NCBI RefSeq assembly: GCF_026107415.2 | Contig: NZ_JAPCHX010000004.1 | Coordinates: forward strand, 248,001 to 312,000 | DNA: 64,000 bases | Origin: Microbacterium sp. MPKO10 | GTDB lineage: Bacteria > Actinomycetota > Actinomycetes > Actinomycetales > Microbacteriaceae | Reading direction: 5' to 3' | Shown here: positions 1-7,212 of the stretch, in pieces | How positions within the stretch are numbered: position 1 is the stretch's first letter | Layout: every line of letters starts with the position of its first letter | Notes under the pieces: model-generated | What the model was told of the DNA's origin: nothing | What the model saw: the letters and a program-made list of their open reading frames with translations, nothing else | Database searches by the model: none | Translations under genes and position numbers: made by a program

Positions 1-153
1 GGGCAGGTCAGGACGTACGGCTTCGAAGATCGCCGCAGCATCGGCGTGCTGGTGGGTTTCCAGCACACGCAGCACGCTCCGCCTCGGGGCAGTGGCCTTC
101 AGCCCCGCGTCGCGCAGCGCTGTGCTGAACTCGGCGTCGGTGGTTGTCTGCAT
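1..153 (-). CDS. Fur-family metal/peroxide regulator, N-terminal fragment
   Basis: The first 51 codons of a gene that continues beyond the left edge of the window. The peptide starts MQTTTDAEF and contains LRDAGLKATAPRRSVLRVLE followed by HQHADAAAIFEAVR. This is the N-terminal winged-helix segment of the Fur family (FurA/CatR/Zur), in which the T-x-x-R-R motif opens the DNA-binding domain. The metal sites lie outside the window, so iron, zinc and peroxide sensing cannot be told apart. The ATG at 153 has no Shine-Dalgarno sequence but has a -10-like hexamer six bases upstream, so the transcript is probably leaderless. A perfect palindrome covering the -35 region suggests autoregulation. Confidence 0.85.
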   Translation of the reverse strand, partial: MQTTTDAEFSTALRDAGLKATAPRRSVLRVLETHQHADAAAIFEAVRPDLP

Positions 154-159
154 AACTTC

Positions 160-189
160 ACTGTATCATTTGTTTTGACTGAGTCAAAA
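160..189 (-). promoter_or_regulatory. Promoter and palindromic operator of the Fur-family gene
   Basis: On the minus strand a -35 hexamer TTGACT (182-187) and a -10 hexamer TACAGT (160-165) are 16 bases apart. The start codon follows six bases after the -10. The -35 lies inside a perfect 17-base palindrome, TTTTGACT-G-AGTCAAAA on the plus strand (173-189). A palindrome over the -35 box of a Fur-family gene is the expected place for an autorepression site. That the regulator binds here is an inference. Confidence 0.65.
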
Positions 190-216
190 GAACCGGATGC
201 TGTGCGACACAGCGCG

Positions 217-1236
217 TCACGCGGCTGTGAGTTCCGTCGCTCCCGATTCGAAGGCGTCGAGGTCTCCGGTCTCTCCCCGGCGCGCGGCTCGGCGGCCCAC
301 GACGAGCATGTAGGCGAGGAACGCGGCAAGGGCGACTGACCCGATGCCGATCTTGATCGTCCACCCGAGAGCTGGTGCGAGCTGTTCCTGCAGCGGCCAC
401 GGTGTGACGAATCCCTCGATGATGCCGGAGATGAAGAGCGCGATGATCAGCCCAACCACGACGGTGATGAGGCTGCGGCCCTCGTGGGCAATGGAGTCGA
501 GTCTCGTGCGCCGACCTGGAGCCACCCAAGACCAGAAGATGCGCAGGCCTGCGGCGGCAGCGACGAAGATGCAGGTCATCTCGAGCTGTCCGTGCGGGGC
601 GATGAAGAGGAAGAACACGTCGCCCTTGTCGTAGGCGAACATCACGGCACCCGTAATTCCCAGATTCTGCGCGTTCTGCAGCACGACGTAGGGAACCCAG
701 ACCCCGGTGATTCCAAATGCAATGCACTGGGCGGCGATCCAGGCGTTGTTCGTCCACACGCGCCCGGCGAACGACGCGGCTGGATTCTCGGAGTAGTACG
801 ACACGAATTGATCGTGTGCGAGGTTCGAGAGCTCGGAGTCGCTGCCCAGGTTCGCGAGCACGCGGGGGTCCTGGGACGCCCACACGCCGAAGGCCAGCGC
901 AATCAACACGGTGGCGATCGTCACGGCGAGCGTGAGCCAGCGCAGTCGGTACAGCGCCGCAGGCAGCTGCAGCACAAAGAAGCGCGGCAGCTGCGCCAGC
1001 ACGTTCCCCGACGCCGCCGTGAATCGCTGGCGAACCCGAGAGAGCAGAACACTGAGTCGATCGCCGACGACGGTCGAGCCCGCCGTCGTCTTGATCGCCG
1101 AGAGCTGGCTGGCTGCAGCCTGGTACCGGGTGATCAGCTCGTCAGACTGCTCACCCGTCAGCCGAGGCGTCCGGGCCAGCTCGTCGAGCCGCTCCCATTC
1201 GTCACGGTGAGCTGCGGTGTAGGCATCAAGGTCCAT
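217..1236 (-). CDS. Stage II sporulation protein M (SpoIIM/DUF95) family membrane protein
   Basis: The protein has 339 residues. A soluble charged N-terminus (about 1-85) is followed by several hydrophobic helices separated by polar loops. The GxWVPYVVLQNAQNLGITGA and FIAPHGQLEM stretches are typical of the SpoIIM/DUF95 family, and the PHG-x-LE motif is well preserved. In non-sporulating actinobacteria this membrane protein is commonly paired with a divergent RDD-domain protein, as it is here. Its function there is not established and may involve membrane organisation or transport. The ATG at 1236 is only 17 bases from the divergent RDD start at 1254, so its promoter must lie in or beside the RDD coding sequence. 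TATCAT at 1245-1250 on the minus strand could be the -10 of a leaderless transcript. Confidence 0.85.
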   Translation of the reverse strand: MDLDAYTAAHRDEWERLDELARTPRLTGEQSDELITRYQAAASQLSAIKTTAGSTVVGDRLSVLLSRVRQRFTAASGNVLAQLPRFFVLQLPAALYRLRWLTLAVTIATVLIALAFGVWASQDPRVLANLGSDSELSNLAHDQFVSYYSENPAASFAGRVWTNNAWIAAQCIAFGITGVWVPYVVLQNAQNLGITGAVMFAYDKGDVFFLFIAPHGQLEMTCIFVAAAAGLRIFWSWVAPGRRTRLDSIAHEGRSLITVVVGLIIALFISGIIEGFVTPWPLQEQLAPALGWTIKIGIGSVALAAFLAYMLVVGRRAARRGETGDLDAFESGATELTAA

Positions 1237-1253
1237 CTGATTAGATGATACCC

Positions 1254-2147
1254 ATGACCGAAGCCGTCACCTTCTCGCGCGACACCGAGGAGTTCATCAC
1301 GGGCGAAGCCGTCGCCCTTGACGTGCGCTCCACGAGCTTCCTTCTGCGCGCGGCCGGTGCGCTGATCGATGCACTCGTATCGGTCATCGCCGCGGGTCTC
1401 CTCGCGCTGCTCCTCGTCGCGGCAGCGGCGCAGACCGGAATGGATCAGGCGGCGATACAGGCGTTTCTGATCACGATCATCGTCGTGTCGACGATCGTCA
1501 TCCCCACGGCCGTGGAACTGTTGACCCGAGGCCGCTCACTCGGGAAGCTCGCAGTCGGCGCCCGAGTCGTTCGTGACGACGGCGGCGCCATCGGGTTCAG
1601 ACACGCGTTCATTCGCGCCCTCGTCGGCTTCTTCGAGATCTATATGACGCTGGGCGGAGGGGCAGCGCTCGTCGGCCTTCTGAACACACGCGCCAAACGA
1701 ATCGGCGATATGCTCGCGGGTACCTACTCGCAGCACGAGCGCGTTCCCCGTCTCACGTCAACGACCTACCCACTCCCGCCCCAGTTGTCCGGATGGGCGC
1801 AGATCGCTGATGTCGGCCGCCTCCCTGATCGCCTGGCCCGCCGCGTCGCCCACTTCGTCGGGCAGGCGGGCAGCATGACGCCAGAGTCACGCATGCGCCT
1901 GGCCACCGAGCTGGCCGCCGAGACCGCGCAGCACGTGTCTCCGCTCCCACCCGTCGATGCGCTGACATTCCTCTACGCCGTTGCCGCGCTGAGGCGCGAC
2001 CGCAGCTACCGAGCGCTGATGATCGAACGGGAGCGCCTCGCCGCGCTGAAGCCGCTTCTCACCGGGCAGCCGCACGCGTTCCCGCGCGGCGACGCGCAAC
2101 AGCATCCGGTCTCGCCTGAGGACGAAATCACTCGTCAGTACCGGTAG
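1254..2147 (+). CDS. RDD family membrane protein
   Basis: The protein has 297 residues from the ATG at 1254; a second ATG lies in frame at 1245. Near residue 25 the sequence [20 protein letters not shown] carries the R...D pattern of the RDD domain. Three hydrophobic segments follow, and [21 protein letters not shown] is the family hallmark. The C-terminal half (about 180-297) is soluble and alpha-helical, with no motif I recognise. The gene is divergent from the SpoIIM-like gene and convergent with ahcY, and its last 13 bases overlap the 3' end of ahcY. RDD proteins are thought to be transport-related, but no substrate can be assigned. Confidence 0.85.
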   Translation: MTEAVTFSRDTEEFITGEAVALDVRSTSFLLRAAGALIDALVSVIAAGLLALLLVAAAAQTGMDQAAIQAFLITIIVVSTIVIPTAVELLTRGRSLGKLAVGARVVRDDGGAIGFRHAFIRALVGFFEIYMTLGGGAALVGLLNTRAKRIGDMLAGTYSQHERVPRLTSTTYPLPPQLSGWAQIADVGRLPDRLARRVAHFVGQAGSMTPESRMRLATELAAETAQHVSPLPPVDALTFLYAVAALRRDRSYRALMIERERLAALKPLLTGQPHAFPRGDAQQHPVSPEDEITRQYR

Positions 2148-3607
2148 TGGTCGAGCTTGAACGGTCCGTCCACAGGGACGCCGATGTACGACGCCTGCTC
2201 TGCTGAGAGCGTCGTGAGCTCCACGCCCAGCGCGTCGAGGTGAAGGCGAGCCACCTTCTCGTCAAGCCGCTTCGGAAGAACATGCACGTCCGTCGCGTAC
2301 TCATCGCCGCGGGTGTGCAGCTCGATCTGCGCGAGAACCTGATTCGCGAATGAGTTGCTCATCACGAACGAGGGGTGCCCCGTCGCATTGCCGAGGTTCA
2401 TCAACCGCCCCTCGCTGAGCACGAGGATGGACCGGCCGGTCGGCAGGCGCCACTCATGCACCTGCGGCTTGATCTCGATCTTCTCGACGCCGTCGATCGC
2501 AGCGAGCCCGGCCATATCGATCTCGTTGTCGAAGTGTCCGACGTTCGCAACAATCGCGAGGTGCTTGAGAGCGAGCATGTGCTCGGCGCGGACGACCGAG
2601 GCATTCCCCGTGCAGGTGACGACGATGTCCACCTGGTCGATGACGGACTCGAGGCGCGCCACCTGGTAGCCGTCCATCGCGGCCTGCAGCGCGCAGATGG
2701 GGTCGACTTCCGAGACGATCACACGGGCGCCCTGGCCGCGCAGGGCCTCGGCGGCTCCCTTGCCGACATCGCCGTAGCCGACGACGAACGCGACCTTGCC
2801 CCCGATGAGCACGTCAGTGGCGCGGTTGAGGCCGTCGGGCAGCGAATGCCGGATGCCGTAGCGGTTGTCGAACTTCGACTTCGTCACCGAGTCGTTGACG
2901 TTGATTGCCGGGAAGAGCAGATCGCCCGTGCGCGCCAGCTCGTACAGCCGGTGCACGCCTGTCGTGGTCTCCTCCGTCACCCCTTCAAGCTCGGCGGCGA
3001 TGCGTGTCCAGCGGTCGCCGGATGCTGCGAGAGAACGACGCAGCACGTCGAGGATGCACGCGTATTCGGCACTGTCGTCCGCCGTGGCATCGGGCACGGT
3101 GCCCGCCGCCTCGAAGTCACGTCCCGTGTGAACGAGCAGCGTCGCATCTCCGCCGTCATCGAGAATGAGGTTCGGGCCGATCCACTCGGCGCCAGCGGCC
3201 TCCGCTTCGCTGCTCCAGTCGAAGATGCGGTCAGTGCACGACCAGTATTCGGCGAGCGTCTCACCCTTCCACGCGAAGACCGGGACGCCGGCGGGCGCGT
3301 CGACGGTGCCCTGCGGGCCCACGACGACGGCCGCCGCTGCCTCGTTCTGGGTCGAGTAGATGTTGCAGCTCGCCCAGCGCACCTGCGCGCCGAGCGTCAC
3401 GAGCGTCTCGATCAGCACCGCTGTCTGCACGGTCATATGCAGCGACCCGGCGATACGGGCGCCGGCGAGGGGCTGCGTCTCTCCATACTCTTCGCGCAGA
3501 GCCATGAGGCCCGGCATCTCGTTCTCGGCGAGGCGGAGCTGGTGGCGGCCGGCCTCGGCTAGCGTGATGTCGGCGATCTGGTAGTCGAACGGTGCAGGCG
3601 TTGTCAT
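2135..3607 (-). CDS. ahcY: Adenosylhomocysteinase (S-adenosyl-L-homocysteine hydrolase)
   Basis: The protein has 490 residues, the length of actinobacterial SahH. It reversibly hydrolyses S-adenosylhomocysteine to adenosine and homocysteine, which relieves product inhibition of methyltransferases. Visible signatures are [19 protein letters not shown] and the SSCNIYSTQ-like [16 protein letters not shown] near the N-terminus. The NAD-binding loop [19 protein letters not shown] lies near residue 270, and the C-terminus is KLDHYRY with the K...Y residues that contact NAD in the tetramer. The start ATG at 3607 follows GGTGAC. The gene is convergent with the RDD gene and lies 21 bases downstream of manB on the same strand, so it may be the last gene of the DUF3499-manB-ahcY transcript. 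Confidence 0.97.
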   Translation of the reverse strand: MTTPAPFDYQIADITLAEAGRHQLRLAENEMPGLMALREEYGETQPLAGARIAGSLHMTVQTAVLIETLVTLGAQVRWASCNIYSTQNEAAAAVVVGPQGTVDAPAGVPVFAWKGETLAEYWSCTDRIFDWSSEAEAAGAEWIGPNLILDDGGDATLLVHTGRDFEAAGTVPDATADDSAEYACILDVLRRSLAASGDRWTRIAAELEGVTEETTTGVHRLYELARTGDLLFPAINVNDSVTKSKFDNRYGIRHSLPDGLNRATDVLIGGKVAFVVGYGDVGKGAAEALRGQGARVIVSEVDPICALQAAMDGYQVARLESVIDQVDIVVTCTGNASVVRAEHMLALKHLAIVANVGHFDNEIDMAGLAAIDGVEKIEIKPQVHEWRLPTGRSILVLSEGRLMNLGNATGHPSFVMSNSFANQVLAQIELHTRGDEYATDVHVLPKRLDEKVARLHLDALGVELTTLSAEQASYIGVPVDGPFKLDHYRY

Positions 3608-3628
3608 GTCACCATTCTTTCACGCGCA

Positions 3629-5065
3629 TTAGGCCCGGATCAGCGCGAGGACCTCATCGCGGACGGCCTCCATGGTCACGGCGTCCTCCCCTTCGACGTT
3701 CAGGCGCAGCAGGGGTTCTGTGTTCGAGGGGCGCACATTGAACCACCAGAACGGCTCACCGGCCGGAGTGATCCCGGTCGCCGTCAGGCCGTCCATCTCG
3801 TCGAATTCGGCACGCGTCTGGAATGCGTCGACGATGCGCGCGAGCGCGAGGGGCACATCATCGACGCTTGAGTTGATCTCCCCCGACTGCATGTAGGGGC
3901 TGAACTCGGCGGCGAACTCAGACAGCGTGAGCGGTTGGGAGCCGAGCTCGGCGAGAACATGCATCGCAGCGAGCATTCCGTTGTCGGCGCTCCAGAAGTC
4001 GCGGAAGTAATAGTGCGCCGAGTGCTCGCCACCGAAGATCGCCCCGGTCTGCCGCATCTCTGCCTTGATGAGGGAGTGCCCGACGCGGGTGCGCACCGGC
4101 ACAGCGCCGTGATCCGCAATCACCTCGGGGACGAACCGTGATGTGATGAGGTTGTGCAGCACCTGGATTTGAGAATCGTCACCGTTCTCGCGTTCACGGG
4201 CGATCTCGCGCACCGCAACGATCGCGGTGACGGCTGACGGGCTGACCGGGTTGCCGTTCTCGTCGACGACGAAGCAGCGGTCAGCGTCGCCGTCGAATGC
4301 CAGACCGGCATCCGCACCGTGCTCGACGACTGCCCGGGTGAGATCAACAAGATTGGCCGGATCCAGCGGATTCGCCTCGTGGTTCGGGAACGTGCCATCG
4401 AGTTCGAAGTACATCGGGATGATCTCGACGGGCAGCTTCTCGAGGCCCGCAGCGTCTCCCAGCACCGCGGGAACCGTCATGCCGCCCATACCGTTTCCCG
4501 CATCCACGACGATGCGCAGCGGCCTGATCTGCTCAAGAGGGACGAATCCGCGCAGCGCACGCGCGTAGTCGGCGAGAACGTCGACGGTTCTCTCGGTACC
4601 GCCTGCCTCAGCCGCGGGGATCCCCGCCGTCAGGAAGGCGATCGCGCGGTCCCTGATGGCTCCGAGACCGGTGTCGAACGACAGCGACTGCGCACCGGGG
4701 CGCGAGAGTTTGATGCCGTTGTACGCCGACGGGTTGTGGCTTGCCGTGAACATGGCGGCGGCAGCATCCATCGATCCTGAGGCGAAGTAACTTTCATCCG
4801 TCGAGCAGAGCCCGATCGAGATGACATTCCCTCCGCGTGCTCGCACGCCCGCTCCGAATGCCGCGGCGAAGCGCGGCGATGAGTCGCGCATATCGTGGCC
4901 GACGACGACGTCGGCGCCGGCTGCGCCGAGCTCGTCAACGAATGCCGCGCCGATCGCTTCAACGATCTGATCCGTCAGGTCGACGTCGACGAGCCCTCGG
5001 ATGTCATAGGACTTGACGGCCGCTGTCAGCCGGTCTGCGGCAGAACGCCCGTGCTTCGAATCCAC
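3629..5065 (-). CDS. manB: Phosphomannomutase/phosphoglucomutase
   Basis: The protein has 478 residues and belongs to the alpha-D-phosphohexomutase superfamily. It converts mannose-6-phosphate to mannose-1-phosphate for GDP-mannose and envelope mannans. SYDIRG is near the N-terminus. The phosphoserine loop is TASHNPSAYNGIKL, the metal-binding loop DGDADR is in LAFDGDADRCFV, the sugar loop is GGEHSAHYYFRD, and the C-terminal phosphate loop is RPSNTEPLLRLNVE. I chose the GTG at 5065 because it overlaps the stop of DUF3499 as TAGTG and lies four bases after GGAGG (5070-5074), which implies translational coupling. An in-frame ATG at 5104 would add 13 residues but has no ribosome binding site. The DUF3499-manB pairing is conserved in mycobacteria. 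Confidence 0.93.
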   Translation of the reverse strand: MDSKHGRSAADRLTAAVKSYDIRGLVDVDLTDQIVEAIGAAFVDELGAAGADVVVGHDMRDSSPRFAAAFGAGVRARGGNVISIGLCSTDESYFASGSMDAAAAMFTASHNPSAYNGIKLSRPGAQSLSFDTGLGAIRDRAIAFLTAGIPAAEAGGTERTVDVLADYARALRGFVPLEQIRPLRIVVDAGNGMGGMTVPAVLGDAAGLEKLPVEIIPMYFELDGTFPNHEANPLDPANLVDLTRAVVEHGADAGLAFDGDADRCFVVDENGNPVSPSAVTAIVAVREIARERENGDDSQIQVLHNLITSRFVPEVIADHGAVPVRTRVGHSLIKAEMRQTGAIFGGEHSAHYYFRDFWSADNGMLAAMHVLAELGSQPLTLSEFAAEFSPYMQSGEINSSVDDVPLALARIVDAFQTRAEFDEMDGLTATGITPAGEPFWWFNVRPSNTEPLLRLNVEGEDAVTMEAVRDEVLALIRA

Positions 5066-5274
5066 TATGCCTCCGTCTGGCTCACGTGTCTGATGATCTG
5101 CCATCCCTGTGGCGTCGAGAGTCGCTCAGCGTGCAGAGCGCACAGGTCATAGCTGTGCGGCTCGCGGGACAGCCCCAGGGGGCCGAGCACGGCCATCTGG
5201 TCTGCGTAGTCGTATGTGAGCGTTGACACAGCCTCGCGGCTGCACCCGACGCGGGTACAGATTCTCTCATCCAT
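5065..5274 (-). CDS. DUF3499 family small protein
   Basis: A 69-residue protein starting MDERICTRVGCSREAVSTLTY. It has two Cys near the N-terminus (C-x4-C) and a later C-x2-H within YDLCALHAERL, and could bind a metal such as zinc. This matches the DUF3499 family, found next to phosphomannomutase and whiB2 in many actinobacteria. Function is unknown. The stop is translationally coupled to the manB start. Longer in-frame starts exist up to 5421 but they run into the divergent gene and add non-conserved sequence. Confidence 0.85.
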   Translation of the reverse strand: MDERICTRVGCSREAVSTLTYDYADQMAVLGPLGLSREPHSYDLCALHAERLSTPQGWQIIRHVSQTEA

Positions 5275-5349
5275 CGTGACCAGTTTACGGCGACTTCTCT
5301 CGCCCGCTCGACACCCCGTGCGAGGCACGTCGTGGCCTACGATGGAGCC

Positions 5350-5802
5350 ATGGGCAGACGCATCTCGGGGAGAGGACGACGCGAGATGTTCGTCCGCCGC
5401 GCCGATCGTCATGATCGCCACGGCCGCGCGGGGCGCAGTTCGGTTCTGCGCCCGCCGCTGCGACCCCTGTCTGCCCGCGCGGATCTATTCTCAGTCTCCG
5501 TCGCCGCCGCCGCCGACTACCTGCGCGGAGCGTACCCGCACGAGCTCGGGGATGTCTCGTTCCTGCTGGCGTCAATGCCGGTGGACATGCAGCACGGCGA
5601 CGGTATCGACCGCTGGAGCATTGACCGGTCCGCACGCACGATCGTGATCTATCGCGTTCCCGTGCAACGGTTAACCTCGCTGCACATCAACGACGACCTC
5701 CACCGGCGCATGGCGGCAGAGAGTTGCACGTTCCAGGCCGCCGCCGAGTATCTCGGCATGGATCCCTGGGACCTCGACCTCGGCGGACACTCGCCGTACT
5801 GA
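5350..5802 (+). CDS. Metallopeptidase-family-like protein (Rv3259-type) lacking HExxH
   Basis: A 150-residue protein starting MGRRISGRGRRE. It has an Arg-rich N-terminus, a central DVSFLLASMPVDM strand-helix, then RTIVIYRVPVQRL and a C-terminal AAEYLGMDPWDLD. The layout matches the small actinobacterial proteins often labelled zincin-like metallopeptidase, which are divergent from DUF3499 in mycobacteria. There is no HExxH motif: the equivalent segment reads HINDDLHRRMA, so peptidase activity is unlikely. The ATG at 5350 is preceded by TACGAT (5338-5343) and a six-base gap, which suggests a leaderless transcript. The stop codon lies in the first unit of a 16-bp tandem repeat. Confidence 0.75.
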   Translation: MGRRISGRGRREMFVRRADRHDRHGRAGRSSVLRPPLRPLSARADLFSVSVAAAADYLRGAYPHELGDVSFLLASMPVDMQHGDGIDRWSIDRSARTIVIYRVPVQRLTSLHINDDLHRRMAAESCTFQAAAEYLGMDPWDLDLGGHSPY

Positions 5803-5843
5803 CTCAGCGAAGTACTGACTCAGCGAAGTACTGACTCAGCGAA
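5796..5843. repeat. Three perfect 16-bp tandem repeats across a convergent stop junction
   Basis: The unit GTACTGACTCAGCGAA occurs three times without change at 5796-5811, 5812-5827 and 5828-5843. Each unit contains TGACTCA, which reads TGA on both strands. The first unit supplies the stop of the plus-strand gene (5800-5802). The third supplies the stop of the minus-strand DUF5719 gene (5836-5838). The array therefore fills the whole gap between two convergent genes. Confidence 0.95.
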
Positions 5844-7212
5844 CAGTGACGTCAATCGGCTCGGAGGCAGGCTTCGGAGCGGTCACAACGTATGCCGACA
5901 CCGCGCTCGAGCCCGTATAGTTCACAGCCGCCGTCACGGGCGCATCGGGAGTGACAGTCACGGGTCCCTTCAGCTGGTGCGTCTTGGAGGCGCCCGGGTC
6001 GATCGTCACCTCGTCGTCTCCGATGGTCACCGTCGCGGCGTCCGTACCGGGATTGTGCACGACAAGCGTGCGGCCGGGGCCGGATGCCGCGTCGACGACG
6101 AATGGCGCGTCGAGTGTGTCGGCGGCGGCGAACCAAGCGAAGTCACCGCTCTTGTCAGCGGCGACGCTCGTGCGAGCAGCGGCGACGACGGGGCCAGAGG
6201 CCTCAATCTGGATGCTGTAGCGGCCGGGCTTCACGTCGGCCAGCGGATATTCTCCGACCGCTCCGGCGGCAACGTCGACGACGATCGTCGAGACCTCATC
6301 GCCCGCCTCGTCTCTCACTGTCGCAGTCACGTGTGTGGCGGTGTCTCCGGGCGCGTAGAGGCGCAGCGACGGCCGTCTGTCGTCGTATTCTTGGGTGTCG
6401 ATCTCGGGCTGACCCTTGTAAACCTGAACACCGGGGATCGTGACGTTCTCAGACGGCGCGGCGCTTCGGCCAGCCACCTCGACGCCTGCCGGCACCAGTC
6501 CCCGGATCGACGACTGCTGCACCCACGCCTGAATGTCAGTTCCCGTGCTCGTGACGTGAACGACGGGCGTGACGGTGTTTGGCGCGATCCCGGCGAGCGA
6601 GACGGCCTTCTGCGTGCCGGCCTCGACAAGGACGTCGAGCCCCGTCTGACTGTCGACGGCACCGTTCTCACCGGCGACCTCGATGTCGACCGTCGCATCG
6701 ACACCTGTCGGGTTGTTGAGCATGACGAGGCTCGTACGCCCGACGTCCGTCGATCCCGCGACAAACCACATGTCCGAGCTCGATTCCTGGCATTCCGCGG
6801 CGGCGAGACCGGCAATGGTGTCGGTGCCGACGGACTGGATCTGGCTCGCTCCCATCGTGCCGGTGCCTGCCGGAAGCGTGAGCACGGTGGGGCCCGACGC
6901 ATCCGGTCCGACATCGGGTGCCGTCAGCGAGGTGTCCTCGATCGATTCGCCATCTGAGGTCGAGGAAGCGATGGTCGCCGTTCCCAGCTCAGTGAGCGCC
7001 GTCGCGGCGCTGGCATCCTGCCCGACCTCGAGCAGGCTTCCGGGACACACCCGCACCTGATCAGCGGCCTCGGGCGTGACAGAGACCGGATCGGCAATGG
7101 CTCGATAGCTCGGCGGCTCGACGAGCAGCGCGGCGGACACGACAGCGGCGAGACCCACAACGGTCACGCCACCCGCCGCCATTCGGATGCCGAATCGCAT
7201 CTGCCTATTCAC
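5836..7212 (-). CDS. DUF5719 family secreted or membrane-anchored protein
   Basis: The protein has 458 residues. One N-terminal hydrophobic segment (about residues 11-35, VTVVGLAAVVSAALLVEPP) can serve as a signal anchor. The rest is extracytoplasmic, Thr/Val/Asp-rich and looks beta-rich, with several repeated immunoglobulin-like strands such as SLVMLNNPTGVDATVDI and RTLVVHNPGTDAATVTI. I assign it to DUF5719 from overall character and from its place after the GT2 gene, where this family usually lies. The GTG at 7212 is chosen because AGGAGG (7219-7224) is six bases upstream. It overlaps the end of the glycosyltransferase gene by eight bases, so the two are probably translated in tandem. A role in envelope polysaccharide assembly is inferred from context only. 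Confidence 0.75.
   Translation of the reverse strand: MNRQMRFGIRMAAGGVTVVGLAAVVSAALLVEPPSYRAIADPVSVTPEAADQVRVCPGSLLEVGQDASAATALTELGTATIASSTSDGESIEDTSLTAPDVGPDASGPTVLTLPAGTGTMGASQIQSVGTDTIAGLAAAECQESSSDMWFVAGSTDVGRTSLVMLNNPTGVDATVDIEVAGENGAVDSQTGLDVLVEAGTQKAVSLAGIAPNTVTPVVHVTSTGTDIQAWVQQSSIRGLVPAGVEVAGRSAAPSENVTIPGVQVYKGQPEIDTQEYDDRRPSLRLYAPGDTATHVTATVRDEAGDEVSTIVVDVAAGAVGEYPLADVKPGRYSIQIEASGPVVAAARTSVAADKSGDFAWFAAADTLDAPFVVDAASGPGRTLVVHNPGTDAATVTIGDDEVTIDPGASKTHQLKGPVTVTPDAPVTAAVNYTGSSAVSAYVVTAPKPASEPIDVTVR

Noticed and set aside
2375-3562. A 395-codon open frame opposite ahcY
   Set aside because: It is a shadow of ahcY in GC-rich DNA; composition is rich in Arg/Asp/Gly and no family is seen.
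5796-5843. CRISPR-like array
   Set aside because: The 16-bp units are contiguous with no spacers and no cas genes lie nearby.
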